Shown: one piece after another, positions 1 through 11,200 of the stretch
Position numbering within the stretch: the stretch's first letter is position 1
Layout: each line of letters starts with the position of its first letter
Assembly: GCA_032622095.1 (NCBI GenBank)
Contig: CP136067.1
Location: 123,599,030-123,663,029, forward strand
Direction: 5' to 3'
From: Siphonodentalium dalli
Lineage: Eukaryota; Mollusca; Scaphopoda; Gadilida; Siphonodentaliidae
Length of the DNA: 64,000 nt
Program-made: the position numbers and the translations under genes
The notes under the pieces: model-generated
The model's database searches: none
The model's input: only the letters and a program-made list of their open reading frames with translations
Told to the model about the DNA's origin: nothing

Positions 1-1060
1 GGGGTCAATCGGACAAAAAACATGGCCGCCAGCAGCCATCTTGGATTTCAAAATTTAATCCATTAGCACAGGCCACAGGTCATACTGTTTGTCTGATCAT
101 CATGAAATTTGTCATGGGTGTTAATATTGACATGTAGATGGGAACGAGTCATTTTGGGGTCATTCGGCCAAAAAACATGGCCGCCAGCAGCCATCTTGGA
201 TTTTACTCTTTGTATGACTAAATTCTTTAGTACGGGCTACAGCTCGTACCTTTAGTCTGATCATCATAAAATTTGTCATGGATGTTAAAAATTACATGCA
301 GATGGGAACGAGGAATTTTGGGGTTATTCGGCAAAAAAACATGGTCGCCAGCAGCCATCTTGGATTTTACTCTTTGTATGACTAAATCCTTTAGCACGGG
401 CATACAGGTTGTACCTTTAGTCTGATCATCATAAAATTTGTCATGAATGTTAATAATGACATGTAGATGGGAACGAGACATTTTGGGGTTATTCGGCCAA
501 AAAACATGGCCACCAGCAGCCATCTTGGATTTTACTCTTTGTATGACTAAATTCTTTAGCATGGGCTACAGGTCGTACCTTTAGTCTGATCGTCATAAAA
601 TTTGTCATGGATGTTAACAATGACATGTAGATGGGAACAACTCATTTTGGGGTCATTCGGCCAAAAAACATGGCCGCCAGCAGCCATCTTGGATTTTACT
701 CTTTGTATGACTAAATCCTTTAGCACGGGCTACAGGTCGTACCTTTAGTCTGATCATCATGAAATTTGTCATGGCTGTTGAAATTGGAATGTAGATGTTA
801 ACAATGACATGTAGATGGGAACGAGTCATTTTGGGGGTCATTCGGCCAAAAAACATGGCGCCAGCAGCCATCTTGGATTTACTCTTTGTATGACTAAATC
901 CTTTAGCACGGGCTACAGGTCGTACCTTTAGTCTGATCATCATGAAATTTGTCATGGATGTTAACAATAACATGTAGATGGGAACGAGTCATTTTGTGGT
1001 TATTCGGCCAAAAAACATGGCCGCCAGCAGCCATCTTGGATTTTACTCTGTGTGTGACTA
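1..1060. repeat. ~164-bp tandem repeat, about 7 copies
   Basis: The unit recurs with the anchor CATGGCCGCCAGCAGCCATC at 21, 176, 340, 504, 669, 854 and 1016. Spacing is 155-165 bp, with one 185-bp unit carrying a short internal duplication near 780-800. Each unit also carries a 'tttagtctgatcatcat' block. The array is cut by the left window edge, so its full size is unknown. Open frames inside it only reflect the repeat. Confidence 0.92.
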
Positions 1061-1079
1061 AATTCTTTACTGCTCATTT

Positions 1080-1480
1080 TTACCCTCCTTTTTAATCTCT
1101 CTATTCATTGCTCATCACAATAAAATTACCTTCTTTACAAAGTTGAGCTACAGTGTCATTGACACTTTCATTTTACATTCTTTAACAATTGTTTATCATT
1201 TTTTTTTATCATTTTTTCGTAATTCTTAACAATTTCATAATTTTTTTCCTACATTCTTTATCAATTTTTATCATTATTTCTTACATTTTTTAACAATTTT
1301 TTGTTATCATTTTCTTACATTTTTTAACAATTATAAAAAATATTATAAGATTTGTTAGGCCAATGCATTCTCTAATATATCCGAGGCGACCTATGGTTGA
1401 CTCACATATATAAGAGAATGCATTGGCACAGGGTTTTCGCAAAAATTCAGGAAGCTCCCGTCATGGAAGGGCTAAGTACA
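1080..1480. repeat. Family C hairpin element with an expanded AT-rich arm
   Basis: A ~70-bp imperfect palindrome (about 1358-1428, starting GCCAATGCATTCTC and ending GAGAATGCATTGGC) is followed by the family C tail ending near GTCATGGAAGGG. The left side, 1130-1350, is an AT-rich run of degenerate 'ttctttaacaatttttatca' repeats, seen again at 32930-33145. The hairpin arms are more diverged than in later copies. Confidence 0.7.
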
Positions 1481-1548
1481 AAATTCACCATCGAACAAAT
1501 AAAAGTAGAATTGAGCATTTATTTGTACCCCGAGATCACTACCGCTTT

Positions 1549-1985
1549 TAAAGATGCATAATCTGATTAAGCACCCCTCAATTACTATTGATTTGGATTC
1601 GGGGGTAAAAAATATTTGATTCGAGTCGAGGAACCCACCTATCAAAGCTCAGAGTTATTAGATATCGATTTTTGAAATCTATTATTTTTCACCATCAAGA
1701 CTTATTAGTGGCGCAGTAATAAGTCGACGAGCCGAATGTCTCAGACCAAATTGGAGATGAAGATGGATAACTCTAAAATCAAGAGGCATTGTGTTGATAA
1801 TAAGGCCAATTTTTGTCGAACAACATGTTAAATAAATAACACGTTTCGGACAATTTTATACTAAAGTTGACATAATTTTTGGGCAATTAATTGATTCTGA
1901 TAACTGAAGCGGCATTTCTAAAACTGTTGTTGTTGTTGGAAACTGTTTATATGGGAACCATCGAATTGGATTGAGTATTTTAATG
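1549..1985 (+). repeat. Family E dispersed repeat, copy 1
   Basis: This is a ~435-bp segment recurring at 6870-7375, 35672-36115, inverted at 22345-22765 and as a fragment near 42430-42500. Shared blocks include 'tttggattcgggggtaaaaa', 'agatatcgatttttgaa' and 'tgataactgaagcggcattt'. No coding capacity or clean terminal repeat is visible, so the class is unassigned. Confidence 0.8.
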
Positions 1986-1989
1986 TCTA

Positions 1990-4900
1990 TATACATGCAA
2001 TGACAAGGAATGCAATTTATATGATAAAAAAAAAACAGTTGTCACGTTAGTCCAAGTCTTCTCGTACTAAAGCCGGCTAAGATATTGGGATGGAGGTGCC
2101 GGTCTTTAGTCCGAGTTCCAGGCCCATGCATTCCTATGACACGACTTAAGCGTTAGTGACCCGCTCAAATAAAACCACAATTATATGAAATAAAATATCA
2201 CAATTGCGACAATAAAAGATATTTTCCGCAGAAGACATGCTATTTGATCTGAACCCCACATCAGTTGTGAATTGAAAGCGGTAATTTAATGCGAAAAGAG
2301 ACATTTACCGCAATGTTTACAAATTTTTAAAAGTATGCGAACTCAGTTGACCTCGCGAACTGTGTTCGGCATTTTCCGTTGAAAATATTCCGTAGATTTT
2401 CGACTGACAACGCAAATTACGATGAATTCTCCATTGTAATCGTAATTATGTGTGTCAATAAATAAAAAATAAATAGATTAATTAAACTTTGAAGATATAA
2501 ATGTAATACATTAAATAAATTACGGGGAATTACAACCCTCTCAAAGTTTAAAACAGTGTAAACACAACGAGCATTAGAATAAATAATATGGTTCTACATT
2601 TCCCACATTTGGTGGACTTCAGCGAAATTAATATATATACTAAGCGAACAGAGCAATATACTGCTCTTGTTAAGCACACAAAAAATCAAACAAAATTTGT
2701 ATAAATTTTTAACCTTAAGTTTGAAAAGTCCCACTAAAACGGAAGAACTATATTTCGAAACTGTGTGATTCGGTTCTCCGATTATTTTATCAACACAAAA
2801 GTCAAAATGCACATGGATGAAAATCACACGCATGGCAAGTCAGACACAAGAGTTCTAATTTGCTCCAATTTTGACAAGTTGCTTGCGAAAATTGTCAACA
2901 AAACTACCTTTCTGATCCTCCATTATGTCATTAAGTTTTTAGTGCGGGAATTCACGCTACTGCCCAGCGGCGATAACCACGCCTGCGATAAATTGCCAGA
3001 CTGAATTATAGCAGGTTAGACATCACACGCCGATATGTCTGACAACAAGGAACGGCGTGTTTCAAATTTGGTGGACTTACCACCAGAATTCGCTGGATTT
3101 TTCTTCAATTCGACTTGTACTTCATTGAAATCGCGACAACAAGAATACAATTACTTTAGTGAAGGCTACATACATTCAGTTTCAATGTTTATTTGCGACG
3201 ACAAGCGCTTTATTGGGGCAAATTACCACCGAAGCATGATGAAAAATGAACCTGCACATGGGCGTCGATTTTGAGATAAATTGTTCGATAATTTCGGATA
3301 TTCACTGTTCTTGTCAAGCTGGATATGTAACACATAATAAATATTTAATGTTATTATAATATATCTCTTCACAATAGACACACGATCTATCAATTTATCG
3401 ATGGTGTACCATACAATTTCGATAAAAATTAGAGGACTTGTATGTTTTCATCCGTTGTAGTCAGTTTTTTGTACTTTTTCGAAGATGCACCATACTGGTA
3501 TCAAAAAGTGTTCCATGTCATAATTGATTGTTTTTTTCTGGGTAACTGATTGTTTTTTTCTGGATAATGATACATATTCTAATAGATGGGCAATATTGGA
3601 TCCTATACTGGACTTATGAATGTGAACGTATTGATCATATATGGAGATGGTTTTGTCATCGACCGCCTTCAACCTCTTTGACTAAACTATCTATCTATAC
3701 GTACGTAGCAGCCCACCATCATTCCCGATACACCAAAGCATCTGATATTTGTTTTTTTCTTTATTAACTGATTAGTCACTAATTTAGAATTTGAAAATAC
3801 CACGTCTATACAGAAAGTGGGGGCAATTCCATAGACATAGGTTCCAATACATACGGCATATATTGCTATATAGTGTTTATATATGTCCTAGAATAATATA
3901 GGGACTGTTTGCCGTGTGTACGGAGCCTCTGCGTGTTGTAACTTGTAATAATTTTCAATTTTCAAATGACGTAGAGCAGACCACCCTATTCCAAGAAGGG
4001 CGTTATGGAACAACATCTGTACAATATATAATAATCCTTTTATATCAGACAAAAAGAACGCCCTTATCCATGCCACGTGGATGTGTACTAGTATGGGCTA
4101 TGTAAAAACGTGACTTATATATCTGAGGAATTAATAAAGACATTTAAATTAAAAAAATATTTTATAATAACAATTAATAATCTTCATAATTGGCACATTG
4201 CGCATATAGAACAAACATGTTTCAGTATATTGAGAAATTATTTTTCATATCACAGTTCCCTATTATTCCATTGGTCTGTCATAATGTTTGTGTATGTAAG
4301 TCCGCGTATAAATGCCATGAATACCATTTATTCACAAAATATACCAATAAATGCTGTATAATGTACCAAATCTAACCATCACAAATCCGAAAGCTATCAG
4401 GGAGAGGCGCCCTAATCATCCTGTATTAATCGATAACAGGTGAATTTAACAGGTGCTGTCATATACTTTGGCCATTGTAGTGTCCCTCTTTCCCCAAACA
4501 AATCATCCCTTGGAGATTACAACACTATGTGGTACATTATCTCAAATGTGTACATAGTTTGATTTGATAGTTTTAATATAATAAGCTTATCTATAGCACT
4601 TCCTAATCCCCTCATCGTATTTCCAGTTGTCACTTCTCTATCTCGTGCAGCATGACATTTCCAACGTTCATAATTTACTAATCCAAAAAGCCCATAGGGC
4701 GAAGCTTTCGCATTCTGTTACTGTTATATTATTATATTGTGTCAACTAACATGAAACCAATACTCTTTTATACAAAACAAAATCAAAGCGACATAAAGTA
4801 AGCTGGTAAAATGAGTTTGTTTTGTCTAACCGCCTGTTCGCAGAAGCGACTATTGCTCCAGGCTGTATAATGCAATTATCTCATTGGCTCACACAGCTAA

Positions 4901-5340
4901 TTGCGGTAGGGTCAATTGTTCTCAAAGCACCGGGAAACTGGACTTTGCGGCGATCGGTTTTGGCTATTTTGTTCGGAAAACCCCGCGCTATATATAGAAA
5001 CGGAAACTAGAATACTCAGAACAAACACCGGACAATGCCGAAGTTCTTCGGAACCTGAGTTCGGTTTTCAGTTAAGTAAACAAACAGAAAAAACAACGAT
5101 GTTTGTGGCAATCAACCGGAATATTCTATGTGTAATTTAACATTAAAGTTAGACTGGTTAGACATTAGACATTAACTGGTCTAATTAAGGACATCAAAGG
5201 TGACAAATCTCGTTGTCTCACTGAAGTGTTGACTACAACTGTATGGTGTATTTGCTATATGGCATACTTTTGCTATTGGTTTCTGATACTAGTATCTGTC
5301 TTGCATCACGGCAGAGACCACATGATATAACCATTTCATC
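1990..5340. other. Intergenic or upstream intron DNA; no gene recognised
   Basis: The longest open frames are under 85 codons and none resembles a known protein. 2590-3300 shares blocks ('cttaagttt..aaagtccc..ctata') with 24845-25170, so it is part of another dispersed repeat; 4907-4935 matches 25137-25160. Earlier CYB5R exons could be hidden here, but no sequence matching the conserved N-terminal region was found. Confidence 0.5.
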
Positions 5341-5350
5341 GCGATAACTA

Positions 5351-5598
5351 CAGTAATGCTCTAATTAATCGACCTCTTAACCACAGCAGAATTATGGATA
5401 ACTTTTCAGGATTTAGTCGGAAATATGGCTTGTTGCCATTCATCTGAAAGCTCTCGGCTATGGCTTGTTGCCATTCATCTGAAAGCTCTCGCCGAGAGCT
5501 TTCCGATGAATGACAACAAGCCATATTTCCGACTAAATCCTGAAAAGTTACCCATAATTCTGCTGTGGTTAAGAGGTCGATTAATTAGAGCATTACTG
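5351..5598. repeat. Family A foldback MITE, full-length (copy 1)
   Basis: This type copy is an almost complete palindrome beginning CAGTAATGCTCTAATTAATC and ending with its reverse complement (GCATTACTG), flanked by TA on both sides. CAGT-type ends and a TA target suggest a Tc1/mariner-mobilised element. Two subfamilies exist: 'aattaatcgacctcttaacc' (this copy) and 'aaataatcgactccttaacc'. The centre holds a direct duplication of 'ctatggcttgttgccattca'. No ORF is present. Confidence 0.9.
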
Positions 5599-5712
5599 TA
5601 TATTACGATGCATCGTGATTTTAGTTCACGACTCAATGCCTAGCACCAAGAGTTTTAGTTTTGGATTGTTGCCAAAATGATATCAATGTCACCAGCAGCT
5701 ACATGCAGTGAT

Positions 5713-6114
5713 CAAGCCCGAGTTTAATGTGCCTGTCATTTTCAGAATGAGGTCCCCAGAGGGTGAATTAGTGACGCTATCCCTCATAGCGGGCTAGCAT
5801 ATCTAAACTCACCCTCTGGGGACCTCATTCTGCTTAGGCCACATCTTCTCTGGAATGTTTCTTCTTCATATAGATTCTATTTTTTTTTTAGTTTAGTTTC
5901 TCTATATCCCCAAATTGGCAGACGACATAATCGAGGTTCCCAATGGGAGGTACATTACAATGTTCACCATTTAGGAACTTCAATCTGAGTATGTTTCCCA
6001 TAGCGACGAGGCCAAGCAGAATGAGGTTCCCAGAGGATGATTTTAGTGATGCTAGCTCGCTATGTGGGATAGCGTCATTAAATTCACACTCTGGGCACAC
6101 TAAACTCAGACTTG
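5713..6114. repeat. Family B double-hairpin element, full-length (copy 1)
   Basis: Structure: outer inverted repeat CAAGCC(T/C)GAG..., a first hairpin (GAATGAGGTCCCCAGAGGGT to its complement), a ~200-bp spacer, a second hairpin of the same sequence, then the outer repeat ending in CTTG. It is flanked by GCAGTGAT on the left and GTAGTGAT on the right, a 7-of-8 match to an 8-bp target duplication, which suggests the hAT superfamily. Confidence 0.82.
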
Positions 6115-6221
6115 GTAGTGATCCACTCCAAAGTCCCTAAAGCTGTCTTAACGTCTAGTGTATTTGACATCAAGTTATATTATTCAGCTTGGTTATGAAA
6201 TGTACTTTATCTCCTGACCCT

Positions 6222-6562
6222 CAAGCCTGCAAATAGTGTTTGCAGAATGAATTTAGTGATGCTATCCCTCACAGTGGGCTAGCATCACCAAATTCACCCT
6301 CTGGGGACCTCATTCTGCTTAGGCATCATCTTCTGGAAAGTATCTCTAGTCTTAAATTAACATTGTTTTAGTTATGTTTTCCCTTCTGGGATGTTTCTAT
6401 ATCCCCTAATTTGCAGAGGATAAAATGCATAATTGAGGTGACTTATAAGTGAATATCCCATAGAAGTTGAGGCCTAAGCAGAATGAAGTTCCCATAGGGT
6501 GAATTTGGTGATGCTAGCCTGCCCTCTGGAGATCTCATTATGCAAATGACAAACACCCTGAA
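6222..6562. repeat. Family B element (copy 2), degraded
   Basis: It begins CAAGCCTGC and carries both hairpins in shortened form, with the second hairpin missing most of its right arm. It lies immediately upstream of the first recognisable CYB5R exon. Confidence 0.7.
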
Positions 6563-6631
6563 ATTATTCTAAAAATATCAATGACGATACTCATTTTGTA
6601 CAGATGCAGTCCTAATGTCCTAATTTTTCAG

Positions 6632-6704
6632 ATCGTTAGCCAAGACACAAGAAGATTTAGATTTGCTCTTCCATCCATGGAGCATGTTCTCGGTCTTCCT
6701 GTTG
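6632..6704 (+). CDS. CYB5R3: CYB5R exon (first in window)
   Basis: The acceptor is tttttcag and the donor GTAAGT. It encodes [20 protein letters not shown] and on to LPVG, the start of the FAD-binding barrel. It ends in phase 1. Confidence 0.93.
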
Positions 6705-8235
6705 GTAAGTTCTTTATCAGACCGGTCTGAATCTTCTGCTTAATGCACTGATTTGAAGTTGTGAACACTATAACTGCAATGCAGTTATAGTGTTCACAAC
6801 TTCAAATTTAAAGATACCCAAGGCCTTCGAAGTGGGTTCATGCGAAATAACATAAAAGTCTGTTAAGGATATATTATCCAAATTAATGCTCCCAAATTAC
6901 TATTTATTTGGCTTCGGGGGTAAAAAATAGAAGAATTCGAGTCCATCACCCATCAAAGCTCAGAGTGATCAGATATCGATTTTTGAAGTTTGTTATTTCT
7001 CGACATGTCAGGGGACATGTGCAGTTATTTTGGGCCCAGAAAAATGTTGTCAAACGGATGATCTCAAACAAAATTACGGATAAAGATGGATAACTCTAAC
7101 ATTAAGTGGTAATACAGCCAAATTTTGTGATTCTCAAGTGATAATAAAGCCATATTTCGTTGAACAAAATGTTGATAAATAACACTTTTTTGGAAATTTG
7201 ATCAAAATGTTGATAAATAGAACTTTTTGGGAAATTTGATACCACAAGTTGACAGTGGTTGGCATTATTTTTTGCAATTAATCGTTTCTGATATATAAAG
7301 CGTATTTTGAAGAAATGTTGTTGTATCTTAATGATATGGGAACATCTGATCAGATTGAGTACCTTTAAACAACTACCATCAACAATTACATGAAAATATA
7401 GATTGACTTTATTCTTATTTTAATTATTAATAACTCTCTAATAATGAGATTTCACATGTCAATACCAATATTATGTAAACATTACTGTCCCAGTGGAATT
7501 ACCAATAAAAGTCCAGTTTGTCCAATAAAATACAAAAGTTTAATCAACTTGATGGTAAACAATGGAAAAATATTCTGAAAATAATATTTGAATTCACTAC
7601 ATGGTTAGTGATGTTTGTTGACAAATCACTTTAACAGATTTGTTTACATAACAATGGTTTCAACACTCGAAATTTTTTTATTGGAAAACTATAAATAATG
7701 AATATAAGAAACAATGTTTATCTGTTTTTCAATGTTTTTCTTGGTGGTGATGACTTTTAGATTTTTTTTTGCACATTTAGCAACTGTGAGTGTCCTGGAT
7801 CCCTTTAAGTGATGTGAAGCACTCCGGTAGGTTAATCAAATAGAAATTAAGAATGATCTTGCTCAAAGTTTAATTTTTTGTTTGTAACGGATATTAATCA
7901 AATCAGTGAGAGCTTTCCGATGAATGGCAACAAGCCATATTTCTGACTAAATCCTGAAAAATTACCCATAATTCTGCTGTGGTTAAGGAGTCGATTATTT
8001 AGAGTATTACCATAGCTAGGGTTGCCACGACTATGAGTTTTCAGAATCGACTAATCAACCATTATGGTAGACGGTTAGTCGATTAATCTTAAATATATGC
8101 ACTCTATTACATCCAGGTAAATAAGTGATAAATGCGAAATTACGATGACTTCTTTACATTGGTCTTCCAGACATGGCATCAGTGTATAGTACTGTTTACA
8201 CATGCAAGTTACACAACCATACAACCATACCCACC

Positions 8236-8270
<35 letters not shown>

Positions 8271-11200
8271 TTGGGCGATTAGTCGACGAAAGTAAATAAT
8301 CGTCGACTACCGCACCTATCGAAGGTTAGTCGATTAATCGAATAATCATGGCAAGCCTACACGTACAGTAATGCCCTAAATAATCGACTCCTTAACAACA
8401 GCAAAATTATGGGTAATTTTTCAGGATTTAGTCGGAAATATAGCTTGTTGCCATTCATCGGAAAGCTCTCATTGAGAGCCTTCCGGTGAATGGCAACAAG
8501 TCATATTTCCGACTAAAGCCTGAAAAATTACACATAATTCTGCGGTCGTTAAGGAGTCGATTATTTAGGGCATTACTGTAGCTGTTGCAACTTGTTGATG
8601 ATTTTCTTTTAATATTTATTATGGTTAACTTTCAGGACAACACATCTACCTGACTGCTCGTATTGATGGAGAACTTATAATCCGCCCTTACACGCCCGTG
8701 TCCAGTGACGACGATAAAGGCTTCATGGACCTCGTTGTCAAGGTGAGGCTCATTTATAGTGTGTAGTGATAAATACAACACTACAGCGCATTGATCTGGC
8801 CATGTTGAGGAGATCGTCATATACGTTGTATGATGTCAACAGAATTCGCATGCCACAAGCCTTGAAATAGTGTGTCTGTCATTTGCAGAATGAGGTCCCC
8901 AGAGGGTGAATTTAGTGATGCTACCCCGCATAGCGGGCTAGCATCACCAAATTCACCCTCTGGGGACCTCATTCTGCTTACACCTCAGCAGAATGAGGTT
9001 CCCAGAAGGTAATTTGGTGATGCTAGCCCGCAATGCGGGGTAGCATCACTAATTTCACCCTCTGGGAACCTCATTCTGCAAATGACAGGCACACTATTTC
9101 AAGGCTTGGCATGCCACACGTGGATCTGAGTGCAGTTAAATCATTCATCTTATTTTATTCTAGGTCTATTTCAAGGGGACCAATCCCAAATTCCCAAATG
9201 GGGGAAAGATGTCTCAGTATTTAGATAGTTTGGATATCGGAGAGACCATTGATGTTCGGGGACCAAATGGACTGTGTGTCTATGGTGGAAGCGGTAAGCA
9301 ATGTTATTCACCCTCAGCTGTGTATTATAGCTAGTGACCTTGATTGCACTGACAACATCACAGATCACATGTGTCATGTCTGAAAAAGATCTGCAATCTG
9401 CTGCATTTCAAAGAGCATATGCACTATTGTATGCACTTTATATCCCATGACTAGGTGTTTATAATCACGTTTTGGCCAACTGTGTTGGGATTTTTCTGGG
9501 GTTTGACAAAGCTTCACGTGTGATAGCTCACTCAAGGGCGCCAGAAGCAGGTGGAAGATGGGGCTGGAAATGCCCCTCCAAAATCCCCAGCATAGAAGAA
9601 CAAATCCACAAATATGATGAGAAATGTACATGTAGCTTAGATTTTGTTTATGTGTGATGTATATGAATGCCACTTGACGATTTTGCATAAGAAAAAAGCA
9701 ACACAGTAAAGGAGGAGTTTAAGTGATATAATCACTAACAAAACTATAGGGAAGGGGCGTGATATAAGCAATGTTATGTATCCAAGTCTGTAAATAGTGT
9801 CTGTCATTTGCAGAATAAGGTCCCCAGATGGTGAATTTAGTGACGCTGTCCTGCATAGTGGGCTAGCATCACCAAATCCAGCCTCTGGGAACCTCATTCT
9901 GCTTAGGCCTCAACTGCTATCGGCGATCTGGGATGAATTTCCCCAGTTGAAGTTGGTGATGTTCACCTCGATTATGCATTTTATCTTCTGCAAATTAGGT
10001 GATATTGAAACTTCCCAGAAGGAAAAAGGTAACTGAAAACAATGTTAATTGGACACTATATATACTTCCCAGAAGATGAGGCCTAAGCAGAATGAGGTCT
10101 CCAGAGAGTGAATTTGGTGATGCTAGCCCACTGTGTGGGATAGAATCACCAAATTCACCCTCTGGGGACCTCATTCTGCAAATGACAGACACAATATTTG
10201 CTGACTTGTGTATGTCTAGTGGTTGACTTAACCCTTTCTATACTAAATGGATTCTCCCATTCAATTATAGAAATATACATTGGAAGGGTCTATTAATCAT
10301 CCAGAGGGATGTTCAGGTAATAAAAGCAGAAGACAGATAACAACAAGTGCAGATGAAATCCTATTCTTTGGTGGGAAATGTTCAGATAATAAGTTCAACA
10401 AACGACATACTGTAGAATAAGTGTGCGACTGAACTTTGAGGCAATGTCTTATTTAACCTGTATGTTTATGTTTCTCCATATGTAATCAAGTCTGAGTTTA
10501 GTGTGCCTGTCATTTGCAGAATGAGGTCCTCAGAGGGGGAATTTAGCGGGCTAGCATCACTAAATTAACCCTCTGGTAACCTCATTCTGCATGGCCTCAT
10601 CTGCTATGGGAGACAGACTCAGATTGAAGTTCCCAAATGGTGAATATTGTGATGTACACCCATTGGGAACCTGCAATGTGTTGTCTGCCATTTTGGGGAT
10701 ATAAAGAAAATTAACTTAAAAAGAAATAGAACCTATGTGAAGAAGTTTCTATAGAAATTTCACAATAAAGAAACTTTCCAGAGAAGATGAAGCCTAAGCA
10801 GAATGAGAAAATTTTGGGCCACAATAACAAATACAGATCTGAGAAAAGGAGCCTGACAATTGCAGAATGAGGTCCCCAGAGGATGAATTTACATTTTTTT
10901 ATTTACTGATGCTACCCCCGCATAGTGGGCTAGCATCACTAAATTCACCCTCTGGGGACCTCATTCTGCTAATAGGCCTCAGCTTCTCTGGAAAGTATCT
11001 TTATTATCAAATTAACAATTGTTTTAGTTTCTATAGAAACTTCTTCACAAAGATTTGTATTTTTTAGTTTTGTTTCTCTATATCCCAAGATTGACAGAAG
11101 ACACATTGCATAATTCAGGTTCCCAATGGGTGTAAATCACAATATTCACCTCCTGGGAACTTCAAGCTGAGACTTTATTTGTCTCCCACAGCAGATGAGG

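Noticed and set aside
227-973. Open frames of 106-111 codons on the minus strand
   Set aside because: They are translations of the 164-bp tandem repeat and repeat the same peptide; no independent coding signal.
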